64,000 nt of DNA from Inia geoffrensis (Eukaryota; Chordata; Mammalia; Artiodactyla; Iniidae): positions 1,550,001-1,614,000 of the forward strand of contig JAZAQT010000027.1 of assembly GCA_036417435.1 (NCBI GenBank), given 5' to 3'. The position numbers and the translations under genes were made by a program. The notes beneath the pieces were generated by a model. The model searched no databases. It was not told where the DNA came from and was given only the letters and a program-made list of their open reading frames with translations. This document shows, in pieces, positions 1 to 10,415 of this stretch; position 1 is the first letter of the stretch, and every line of letters starts with the position of its first letter.

Positions 1-1736
1 ACTCTCTTGTGTTTTGTAATGCAGTTCACAGGTAGCCGTGTTTACATTCCCGGTATTAGTGATATCTTATGATGTTTCTTTTTCTGTGTGACTTATTTCA
101 CTTAGAATCATCGTAACTAAATACACTCATTATGCTGCTACTGGTCTGTTGCCATTGATTTCATTGTTGAGTGATATTCCATTGTAGGGATGTACCACAA
201 CTTCTATATCCATTTTTCTCTTTCTGGGCTATTAAAGTTGTACCATAGTCAAGGCTCCCGTACACAGAGCAGCCCCAAACTTTGGTGTGGCTGTGTCTTT
301 TTCATTTAAATTTTCCGAATCTATAGCACCATAAGTGGAAGTGCCCTAGGCTCTCTAGCTTGGGTTTTTCTTTGTTCCAGGAAACACCATCCACTTCTCC
401 AGAGTGGCTGTTGGCAATTTACATCCCACCCATCAGCATAACAAGGTTGCCGGTTATCCATGGCCTGTCCTGCCTCTCTGGATTTTACACTTTTTTCGGA
501 CGGCCCTTTGGATCGGTGGGAAGTGAGACTGCCTTGTAGTGCGGATTTCCACTGCAGGCTTGCTTGGTTGGCCAAAAAGGGCGTATGCGTTTTTTCCTGA
601 ATATATTCAGGAAAAAACGCATAGGCCCTTTTTGGCCAAGTGCATCACTGTCGAACTGCTGCCTCTTTTCTTACGCTTTCAGAGCAATTCTTATCTACCC
701 CCTGATATCTGTTTTCTGCAATTCTGCGTCGCGTTCAAATCCTCTTCACAGCCTTCCTTCAATAAATTTTTGGATGATAGGAGTCATTTGGAACTCTGCA
801 GGATTGTGAGTTACAGTGCCAAAAATCTCCTTTTCTCAACTCGCTGTCTTGTGAGCTGACCGCAAACCCGAAGAATTGCTTCAGGCCCTAATCTCGTTCC
901 GGCATGGCACGCTGAGCCTTTGATGAATTCTTCTTCCTGTAGGGAAATCAGTGTTCAATGTGCCCGTCCAAACACATCAAGTTAGCTGCTCATTCGTTCT
1001 CCTTATTCCTGTTCAACTTCCACAGAAATTGCAAACTGTGCCAAACAAGAGGTCAAAGGCACTGACTCTCCAAGTGGGGAGAATGTTAATATTACATCTG
1101 GAACGGCGAACTCGAGTACCAGGGGGCTAAAATGGCGATGAGTTTTAGAAATTGTGCCTGATCACTTCGTGGACCATATTCTGGGTTTTCCATGCATATT
1201 TTAGCTGAAGGATAAATCCCTTACACGTGGAGATTTGGGACCCGTGGAATGGGAACCATGCACCATTACCTCAAAGGGTCTGCATTCCCTCACCAATAGT
1301 ATCAGCCCCAAGTGTCCAGCCTTATCTCTCCCACAGCTGAGGATGTAGAGGTGGTAAATCCAAGATTCCTCACAAGCCCTGAAGGACTTATTTAAGAATT
1401 TCTCTCTATTTGACAGTCCTTGTGTTTTGTTTTTCAAATTTATTTTTATAAGGGGATTTAGCTTATTGACACTGCTGTGTGTATGCTGCTGTACACAAAT
1501 GATTTTCTTATGGAGACCTATAAATGTATGGGTTTTAATTTTCTTCATAGTCAGGTATATTCCTAGGTTTTGAATACGGGGTGTTGAGTCCATTTGGTTG
1601 AGCAAGGAGTAGCTCTTGTCTAATATATATTTGGGTTATGGAATGGTATCTGTCCTAATGTAAACCTCTGGTTTTATGCAGCCTCCCCACTCTCCTTTCC
1701 CCTTAAGCAAGCATAAGTTTCTTTTGTAAATGTGAG
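1..1736. repeat. Monomer M1, family 1, Y head / W tail, 1736 bp
   Basis: The head is Y-like (cttgggtttttc, ggttgccggttatcc). The tail is W: caacttccacag, aatattacatctgg, cagctgaggatg, gtgttttgtttttc. The palindrome at 568-639 has one mismatch (cgcataggcc). Private variants include cacaggtagcc and cacccatcag. It resembles M7 most closely, so the window opens inside or beside another copy of the Y/Z/X-type block. Confidence 0.93.
640..1484. other. Part of the monomer with no confident origin (example, M1)
   Basis: This is the stretch between the palindrome and the L1-like segment, about 845 bp in every monomer. It has a CpG-bearing first half (gcgtcgcgttc, gaccgcaaacccg, ctcgttccggcatgg, ggcgaactcgag) and a CpG-poor, T-rich second half. 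Parts such as ttcaataaatttttgg resemble deeper antisense L1 sequence, but too weakly for me to assign. I see no gene, RNA or terminator in it. Confidence 0.6.
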
Positions 1737-2303
1737 ACTCTCTTGTGTTTTGTAATGCAGTTCACACGTAGCCGTGTTTACATTCCCGGTATTAGTGATA
1801 TCTTATGATGTTTCTTTTTCTGTGTGACTTATTTCACTTAGAATCATCGTAACTAAATCCACTCATTATGCTGCTACTGGTCTGTTGCCATTGATTTCAT
1901 TGTTGAGTGATATTCCATTGTAGGGATGTACCACAACTTCTATATCCATTTTTCTCTTTCTGGGCTATTAAAGTTGTACCATAGTCAAGGCTCCCGTACA
2001 CAGAGCAGCCCCAAACTGTGGTGTGGCTGTGTCTTTTTCATTTAAATTTTCCGAATCTATAGCACCATAAGTGGAAGTGCCCTACGCTCTCTAGCTTGGT
2101 TTTTTCTTTGTTCCAGGAAACACCATCCACTTCTCCAGTGTGGCTGTTGGCAATTTACATCCCGCCCATCAGCATAACAAGGCTGCCGGTTCTCCATGGC
2201 CTGTCCTGCCTCTCTGGATTTTACACTTTTTTCGGACGGCCCTTTGGATCGGTGGGAAGTGAGACTGCCTTGTAGTGCGGATTTCCATTGCAGGCTTGCT
2301 TCG
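1485..2303 (-). mobile_element. LINE-1 3'-end-derived segment, family 1 example
   Basis: This is a representative of a segment present in every monomer; it crosses the arbitrary M1/M2 boundary. Read on the minus strand it resembles the 3' untranslated end of a cetartiodactyl L1 and the sequence just upstream. On the plus strand, recognisable landmarks occur in the expected order: gctgctgtacac, a T-rich stretch, aggttttgaatac, gtctaatatatattt, cactctcctttccccttaag, cataagtttcttttg, ttttgtaatgcagttca, gtgatatcttatgatgtt, ctgtgtgacttatttcactt, gagtgatattccattgta, ggatgtaccacaacttct, ggctattaaa, gtggctgttggcaatttaca and tgcggatttccattgca. It carries no coding capacity. The similarity is recalled and aligned by eye, so the exact ends and percent identity are unknown. 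The link to L1 is likely; the precise L1 subfamily is not determinable here. Confidence 0.75.
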
Positions 2304-3472
2304 TTGGCCAAAAAGGGCGTATGCGTTTTTTCCTGAATATATTCAGGAAAAAACGCATACGCCCTTTTTGGCCAAGTGCATCACTGTCGAACTGCTGCCT
2401 CTTTTCCTACGCTTTCAGAGAAATTCTTATCTTCCCCCTGATATCTGTTTTCTGCAATTCTGTGTCGCGTTCAAGTCCTCTTCACAGCCTTCCTTCATTA
2501 AATTTTTTGATGATAAGGGTCATTTGGAACTCTGCAGGATTGTGAGTTACAGTGCCAAAAATCTCCTTTTCTCAACTCACTTTCTTGTGAGCTGACCGCA
2601 AACCCGAAGAATTGCTTCAGGCCCTAATCTCGTTCCGGCATGGCACGCTGAGCCTTTGATGAATTCTTCTTCCTGTAGGGAAATCAGTGTTCAATGTGCC
2701 CGTCCAAAAACATCAAGTTAGCTGCTCATTCGTTCTCCTTATTCCTGTTCATCTTTCACAGAAATTGCAAACTGTGCCAAACAAGAGGTCAAAGGCACTG
2801 ACTCTCCAAGTGGGGAGAATGTTAATATTGCATCTGGAATGGCGAACTCGAGTACCAGGGGGCGAAAATGGCGATGAGTTTTAGAAATTTTGCCTGATCA
2901 CTTCGTGGACCATATTCTAGGTTTTCCATGCATATTTTAGCTGAAGGATAAATCCCTTACACGTGGAGATTTGGGACCTGTGGAATGGGAACCATGCACC
3001 ATTACCTCAAAGGGTCTGCATTCCCTCACCAATAGTATCAGCCCCAAGTGTCCAGCCTTATCTCTCCCACAGCTGTGGATGTAGAAGTGGTAAATCCAAG
3101 ATTCCTCACAAGCCCTCAAGGACTTATTTAAGAATTTCTCTCTATTTGACAGTCCTTGTGTTTTCTTTTTCAAATTTTTTTTTATAAGGGGATTTAGCTT
3201 ATTGACACTGCTGTGTGTATGCTGCTGTACACAAATGATTTTCTTATGGAGACCTATAAATGTATGGGTTTTAATTTTCTTCATAGTCAGGTGTATTCCT
3301 AGGTTTTGAATACGGGGTGTTGAGTCCATTTGGTTGAGCAAGGAGTAGCTCTTGTCTAATATATATTTGGCTTATGGAATGGTATCTGTCCTAATGTCAA
3401 CCTCTGGTTTTATGCAGCCTCCCCACTCTCCCTTCCCCTTAAGCAAGCAAAAGTTTCTTTTGTAAATGTGAG
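1737..3472. repeat. Monomer M2, family 1, subtype Q, 1736 bp
   Basis: Marked by gcttcgttggcc at the palindrome, ttcattaaattttttg, gatgtagaagtgg and an uninterrupted T run in caaattttttttt. The palindrome at 2304-2375 is perfect. Its closest relative is M18, about 27.8 kb away, and not the adjacent M1. The copy has about 36 CpG sites by hand count, mostly in the middle third. Confidence 0.93.
2304..2375. repeat. 72-bp perfect palindrome (example, M2)
   Basis: The left arm runs from ttggccaaaaagggcg to cctgaata. The right arm, from tattcagg to cgccctttttggccaa, is its exact reverse complement: 36 + 36 bp with no spacer. As a single strand it could fold into a long hairpin, and as duplex DNA it could extrude a cruciform. 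It occurs once in every monomer at about +568. By my reading it is also perfect in M4, M5, M7, M10, M18, M19 and M22. Other copies carry one to five mismatches or a 1-bp deletion (M3). The left arm partly resembles antisense L1 sequence, so the right arm may be an inverted copy of it. Confidence 0.95.
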
Positions 3473-5207
3473 ACTCTCTTGTGTTTTGTAATGCAGATCA
3501 CACGTAGCCGTGTTTACATTCCCGGTATTAGTGATATCTTATGATGTTTCTTTTTCTGTGTGACTTATTTCACTTAGAATCATCGTAACTAAATCCACTC
3601 ATTATGCTGCTACTGGTCTGTTGCCATTGATTTCATTGTTGAGTGATATTCCATTGTAGGGATGTACCACAACTTCTATATCCATTTTTCTCTTTCTGGG
3701 CTATTAAAGTTGTACCATAGTCAAGGCTCCCGTACACAGAGCAGCCCCAAACTTTGGTGTGGCTGTGTCTTTTTCATTTAAATTTTCCGAATCTATAGCA
3801 CCATAAGTGGAAGTGCCCTAGGCTCTCTAGCTTGGTTTTTTCTTTGTTCCAAGAAACACCATCCACTTCTCCAGACTGGCTGTTGGCAATTTATATCCCG
3901 CCCATCAGCATAACAAAGCTGCCGGTTCTCCATGGCCTGTCCTGCCTCTCTGGATTTTACACTTTTTTCGGACGGCCCTTTGGATCGGTGGGAAGTGAGA
4001 CTGCCTTGTAGTGCGGATTTCCATTGCAGGCTTGCTTGGTTGGCCAAAAAGGGCGTATGCGTTTTTTCCTGAATATATTCAGGAAAAAACGCATACGCCC
4101 TTTTGGCCAAGTGCATCACTGTCGAACTGCTACCTCTTTTCCTACGCTTTCAGAGCAATTCTTATCTTCCCCCCGATATCTGTTTTCTGCAATTCTGTGT
4201 CGCGTTCAAGTTCTCTTCACAGCCTTCTTTCAATAAATTTTTCGACGATAGGGGTCATTTGGAACTCTGCAGGATTGTGAGTTACAGTGCCAAAAATCTC
4301 CTTTTCTAAACTCGCTTTCTTGTGAGCTGACCGCAAACCCGAAGAATTGCTTCAGGCCCTAATCTCGTTCCGGCATGGCACGCTGAGCCTTTGATGAATT
4401 CTTCTTCCTGTAGGGAAATCAGTGTTCAATGTGCCCGTCCAAACACATCAAGTTAGCTGCTCATTCGTTCTCCTTATTCCTGTTCATCTTTCACAGAAAT
4501 TGCAAACTGTGCCAAACAAGAGGTCAAAGGCACTGACTCTCCAAGTGGGGAGAATGTTAATATTGCATCTGGAATGGCGAACTCGAGTACCAGGGGGCGA
4601 AAATGGCGATGAGTTTTAGAAATTTTGCCTGATCACTTCGTGGACCATATTCTAGGTTTTCCATGCATATTTTAGCTGAAGTATAAATCCCTTACACGTG
4701 GAGATTTGGGACCCGTGGAATGGGAACCATGCACCATTACCTCAAAGGGTCTGCATTCCCTCACCAATAGTATCAGCCCCAAGTGTCCAGCTTTATCTCT
4801 CCCACAGCTGTGGATGTAGAGGTGGTAAATCCAGGATTCCTCACAAGCCCTCAAGGACTTATTTAAGAATTTCTCTCTATTTCACAGTCCTTGTGTTTTC
4901 TTTTTCAAATTTATTTTTATAAGGGGATTTAGCTTATTTACACTGCTGTGTGTATGCTGCTGTACACAAATGATTTTCTTATGGAGACCTATAAATGTAT
5001 GGGTTTTAATTTTCTTCATACTAAGGTATATTCCTAGGTTTTGAATACTGGGTGTTGAGTCCATTTGGTTGAGCAAGGAGTAGCTCTTGTCTAATATATA
5101 TTTGGCTTATGGAATGGTATCTGTCCTAATGTCAACCTCTGGTTTTATGCAGCCTCCCCACTCTCCTTTCCCCTTAAGCAAGCAAAAGTTTGTTTTGTAA
5201 ATGTGAG
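3473..5207. repeat. Monomer M3, family 1, subtype Q, 1735 bp
   Basis: Marked by gactggctg, acaaagctgcc, tttcgacgatag and caagttctcttc. The palindrome at 4040-4110 has lost one T in the right arm (gcccttttggcc), which explains the 1735-bp length. The tail has gcttatttacac, catactaagg and gtttgttttg, shared with the end of M17. Confidence 0.93.
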
Positions 5208-6943
5208 ACACTCTTGTGTTTTTTAATGCAGTTCACACGTAGCCGTGTTTACATTCCCGGTATTAGTGATATCTTATGATGTTTCTTTTTCTGTGTGACT
5301 TATTTCACTTAGAATCATCGTAACTAAATCCACTAATTATGCTGCTACTGGTCTGTTGCCATTGATTTCATTGTTGAGTGATATTCCATTGTAGGGATGT
5401 ACAACAACTTCTATATCCATTTTTCTCTTTCTGGGCTATTAAAGTTGTACCATAGTCAAGGCTCCCGTACACAGAGCAGCCCCAAACTTTGGTGTGGCTG
5501 TGTCTTTTTCATTTAAATTTTCCGAATCTATAGCACCATAAGTGGAAGTGCCCTAGGCTCTCTAGCTTGGTTTTTTCTTTGTTCCAGGAAACACCATCCA
5601 CTTCTCCAGACTGGCTGTTTGCAATTTACATCCCGCCCATCAGCATAACAAAGCTGCCGGTTCTCCATGGCCTGTCCTGCCTCTCTGGATTTTACACTTT
5701 TTTCGGACGGCTCTTTGGATCGGTGGGAAGTGAGACTGCCTTGTAGTGCGGATTTCCATTGCAGGCTTGCTTGGTTGGCCAAAAAGGGCGTATGCGTTTT
5801 TTCCTGAATATATTCAGGAAAAAACGCATACGCCCTTTTTGGCCAAGTGCATCACTGTCGAACTGCTACCTCTTTTCCTACGCTTTCAGAGCAATTCTTA
5901 TCTTCCCCCCGATATCTGTTTTCTGCAATTCTGTGTCGCGTTCAAGTCCACTTCACAGCCTTCTTTCAATAAATTTTTCGACGATAGGGGTCATTTGGAA
6001 CTCTGCAGGATTGTGAGTTACAGTGCCAAAAATCTCCTTTTCTAAACTCGCTTTCTTGTGAGCTGACCGCAAACCCGAAGAATTGCTTCAGGCCCTAATC
6101 TCGTTCCGGCATGGCACGCTGAGCCTTTGATGAATTCTTCTTCCTGTAGGGAAATCAGTGTTCAATGTGCCCGTCCAAACACATCAAGTTAGCTGCTCAT
6201 TCGTTCTCCTTATTCCTGTTCATCTTTCACAGAAATTGCAAACTGTGCCAAACAAGAGGTCAAAGGCACTGACTCTCCAAGTGGGGAGAATGTTAATATT
6301 GCATCTGGAATGGCGAACTCGAGTACCAGGGGGCGAAAATGGCGATGAGTTTTAGAAATTTTGCCTGATCACTTCGTGGACCATATTCTAGGTTTTCCAT
6401 GCATATTTTAGCTGAAGGATAAATCCCTTACACGTGGAGATTTGGGACCCGTGGAATGGGAACCATGCACCATTACCTCAAAGGGTCTGCATTCCCTCAC
6501 CAATAGTATCAGCCCCAAGTGTCCAGCCTTATCTCTCACACAGCTGTGGATGTAGAGGTGGTAAATCCAAGATTCCTCACAAGCCCTCAAGGACTTATTT
6601 AAGAATTTCTCTCTATTTGACAGTCCTTGTGTTTTCTTTTTCAAATTTTTTTTTATAAGGGGGTTTAGCTTATTGACACTGCTGTGTGTATGCTGCTGTA
6701 CACAAATGATTTTCTTATGGAGACCTATAAATGTATGGGTTTTAATTTTCTTCATAGTCAGGTATATTCCTAGGTTTTGAATACGGGGTGTTGAGTCCAT
6801 TTGGTTGATCAAGGAGTAGCTCTTGTCTGATATATATTTGGCTTATGGAATGGTATCTGTCCTAATGTCTACCTCTGGTTTTATGCAGCCTCCCCACTCT
6901 CCCTTCCCCTTAATCAAGCAAAAGTTTCTTTTGTAAATGTGAG
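5208..6943. repeat. Monomer M4, family 1, subtype Q, 1736 bp
   Basis: The start is variant (gagacactcttgtg), followed by gttttttaatgcag and ccactaattatgc, all but the first shared with M18. The body (gactggctg, tttcgacgatag) and tail (ttgatcaaggag, tctgatatatattt) are shared with M19. The palindrome at 5775-5846 is perfect. Confidence 0.93.
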
Positions 6944-8679
6944 ACTCTCTTGTGTTTTGTAATGCAGTTCACACGTAGCCGTGTTTACATTCCCGGTATT
7001 AGTGATATCTTATGATGTTTCTTTTTCTGTGTGACTTATTTCACTTAGAATCATCGTAACTAAATCCACTCATTATGCTGCTACTGGTCTGTTGCCATTG
7101 ATTTCATTGTTGAGTGATATTCCATTGTAGGGATGTACCACAACTTCTATATCCATTTTTCTCTTTCTGGGCTATTAAAGTTGTACCATAGTCAAGGCTC
7201 CCGTACACAGAGCAGCCCCAAACTTTGGTGTGGCTGTGTCTTTTTCATTTAAATTTTCCGAATCTATAGCACCATAAGTGGAAGTGCCCTAGGCTCTCTA
7301 GCTTGGTTTTTTCTTTGTTCCAGGAAACACCATCCACTTCTCCAGACTGGCTGTTGGCAATTTACATCCCGCCCATCAGCATAACAAGGCTGCCGGTTCT
7401 CCATGGCCTGTCCTGCCTCTCTGGATTTTACACTTTTTTCGGACGGCCCTTTGGATCGGTGGGAAGTGAGACTGCCTTGTAGTGCGGATTTCCATTGCAG
7501 GCTTGCTTGGTTGGCCAAAAAGGGCGTATGCGTTTTTTCCTGAATATATTCAGGAAAAAACGCATACGCCCTTTTTGGCCAAGTGCATCACTGTCGAACT
7601 GCTACCTCTTTTCCTACGCTTTCAGAGCAATTCTTATCTTCCCCCTGATATCTGTTTTCTGCAATTCTGTGTCGCGTTCAAGTCCTCTTCACAGCCTTCC
7701 TTCAATAAATTTTTCGACAATAGGGGTCATTTGGAACTCTGCAGGATTGTGAGTTACAGTGCCAAAAATCTCCTTTTCTAAACTCGCTTTCTTGTGAGCT
7801 GACCGCAAACCCGAAGAATTGCTTCAGGCCCTAATCTCTTTCCGGCATGGCACGCTGAGCCTTTGATGAATTCTTCTTCCTGTAGGGAAATCAGTGTTCA
7901 ATGTGCCCGTCCAAATACATCAAGTTAGCTGCTCATTCGTTCTCCTTATTCCTGTTCATCTTTCACAGAAATTGCAAACTGTGCCAAACAAGAGGTCAAA
8001 GGCACTGACTCTCCAAGTGGGGAGAATGTTAATATTGCATCTGGAACGGCGAACTCGAGTACCAGGGGGCGAAAATGGCGATGAGTTTTAGAAATTTTGC
8101 CTGATCACTTCTTGGACCATATTCTAGGTTTTCCATGCATATTTTAGCTGAAGGATAAATCCCTTACACGTTTAGATTTGAGACCCGTGGAATGGGAACC
8201 ATGCACCATTACCTCAAAGGGTCTGCATTCCCTCACCAATAGTATCAGCCCCAAGTGTCCAGCCTTATCTCTCACACAGCTGTGGATGTACAGGTGGTAA
8301 ATCCAAGATTCCTCACAAGCCCTCAAGGACTTATTTAAGAATTTCTCTCTATTTGACAGTCCTTGTGTTTTCTTTTTCAAATTTATTTTTATAAGGGGAT
8401 TTAGCTTATTTACACTGCTGTGTGTATGCTGCTGTACACAAATGATTTTCTTATGGAGACCTATAAATGTATGGGTTTTAATTTTCTTCATAGTCAGGTA
8501 TATTCCTAGGTTTTGAATACGGGGTGTTGAGTCCATTTGGTTGAGCAAGGAGTAGCTCTTGTCTAATATATATTTGGCTTTTGGAATGGTATCTGTCCTA
8601 ATGTCAACCTCTGGTTTTATGCAGCCTCCCCACTCTCCTTTCCCCTTAAGCAAGCATAAGTTTCTTTTGTAAATGTGAG
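6944..8679. repeat. Monomer M5, family 1, subtype Q, 1736 bp
   Basis: Q-type with tttcgacaatag and gactggctg. The palindrome at 7511-7582 is perfect. A substitution near 8580 (ggcttttggaatgg) removes a stop codon on the minus strand and lengthens a spurious reading frame there to 169 codons. The tail has gcttatttacac. Confidence 0.93.
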
Positions 8680-10415
8680 ACTCTCTTGTGTTTTGTAATG
8701 CAGTTCACACGTAGCCGTGTTTACATTCCCGGTATTAGTGATATCTTATGATGTTTCTTTTTCTGTGTGACTTATTTCACTTAGAATCATCGTAACTAAA
8801 TCCACTCATTATGCTGCTACTGGTCTGTTGCCATTGATTTCATTGTTGAGTGATATTCCATTGTAGGGATGTACCACAACTTCTATATCCATTTTTCTCT
8901 TTCTGGGCTATTAAAGTTGTACCATAGTCAAGGCTCCCGTACACAGAGCAGCCCCAAACTTTGGTGTGGCTGTGTCTTTTTCATTTAAATTTTCCGAATC
9001 TATAGCACCATAAGTGGAAGTGCCCTAGGCTCTCTAGCTTGGTTTTTTCTTTGTTCCAGGAAACACCATCCACTTCTCCAGAGTGGCTGTTGGCAATTTA
9101 CATCCCGCCCATCAGCATAACAAGGCTGCCGGTTCTCCATGGCCTGTCCTGCCTCTCTGGATTTTACACTTTTTTCGGACGGCCCTTTGGATCGGTGGGA
9201 TGTGAGACTGCCTTTTAGTGCGGATGTCCATTGCAGGCTTGCTTGGTTGGCCAAAAAGGGCGTATGCGTTTTTTCCTGAATATATTCACGAAAAAACGCA
9301 TACGCCCTTTTTGGCCAAGTGCATCACTGTCGAACTGCTGCCTCTTTTCCTACGCTTTCAGAGAAATTCTTATCTACCCCCTGATATCTGTTTTCTGCAA
9401 TTCTGCATGGCGTTCATGTCCTCTTCACAGCCTTCCTTCAATAAATTTTTGGATGATAGGGGTCATTAGGAACTCTGCAGGATTGTGAGTTACAGTGCCA
9501 CAAATCTCCTTTTCTCAACTCGCTTTCTTGTGAGCTGACCGCAAACCCGAAGAATTGCTTCAGGCCCTAATCTCGTTCCGGCATGGCACGCTGAGCCTTT
9601 GATGAATTCTTCTTCCTGTAGGGAAATCAGTGTTCAATGTGCCCGTCCAAACACATCAAGTTAGCTGCTCATTCGTTCTCCTTATTCCTGTTCATCTTCC
9701 ACAGAAATTGCAAACTGTGCCAAACAAGAGGTCAAAGGCACTGACTCTCCAAGTGGGGAGAATGTTAATATTGAATCTGGAACGGCGAACTCGAGTACCA
9801 GGGGGCTAAAATGGCGATGAGTTTTAGAAATTTTTCCTGATCACTTCGTGGACCATATTCTGGGATTTAAATGCATATTTTAGCTGAAGGATAAATCCCT
9901 TACACGTGAAGATTTGGGACCCGTGGAATGGGAACCATGCACCATTACCTCAAAGGGTCTGCATTCCCTCACCAATAGTATCAGCCCCAAGTGTCCAGCT
10001 TTATCTCTCCCACAGCTGTGGATGTAGAGGTGGTAAATACAAGATTCCTCACAAGCCCTGAAAGACTTATTTAAGAATTTCTCTCTATTTGACAGTCCTT
10101 GTGTTTTCTTTTTCAAATTTATTTTTATAAGGGGATTTAGCTTATTGACACTGCTGTGTGTATGCTGCTGTACACAAATGATTTTCTTATGGAGACCTAT
10201 AAATGTATGGGTTTTAATTTTCTTCATAGTCAGGTATATTCCTAGGTTTTGAATACGCCGTGTTGAGTCCATTTGGTTGAGCAAGGAGTAGCTCTTGTCT
10301 AATATATATTTGGCTTATGGAATGGTATCTGTCCTAATGTCAACCTCTGGTTTTATGCAGCCTCCCCACTCTCCCTTCCCCTTAAGCAAGCATAAGTTGC
10401 TTTTGTAAATGTGAG
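8680..10415. repeat. Monomer M6, family 1, hybrid with X tail, 1736 bp
   Basis: The head and centre carry private changes (gggatgtgagac, ccttttagtgcgg, tctgcatggcg, gtcattagg). The tail is X-type: gggatttaaatgc, aatacgccgtgttg and taagttgctttt, as in M9 and M12. Like those, it is followed by a Y head. The palindrome at 9247-9318 has one mismatch (ttcacgaaaa). It marks the change from Q monomers to the 3-monomer repeat. Confidence 0.92.

Noticed and set aside
568..639. The palindrome as a rho-independent terminator or a miniature transposon
   Set aside because: It has no loop, lies in a eukaryotic satellite, and shows no target-site duplication or internal sequence between its arms. It is kept as a palindrome only.
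755..765. AATAAA in ttcaataaattttt as a polyadenylation signal, and cctataaatgtatggg as a TATA box
   Set aside because: Both recur in every monomer in AT-rich sequence with no linked transcript, promoter context or coding region. They are expected by chance.
1485..2303. An intact or active LINE-1 element
   Set aside because: Only a diverged stretch of about 0.8 kb resembling the 3' end is recognisable, without reverse transcriptase motifs, a poly-A tail or target-site duplications.
8144..8653. The longest frame, 169 codons on the minus strand of M5
   Set aside because: It is the same recurring 134-codon frame, extended by a single base change that removes an upstream stop. No other monomer has the extension.
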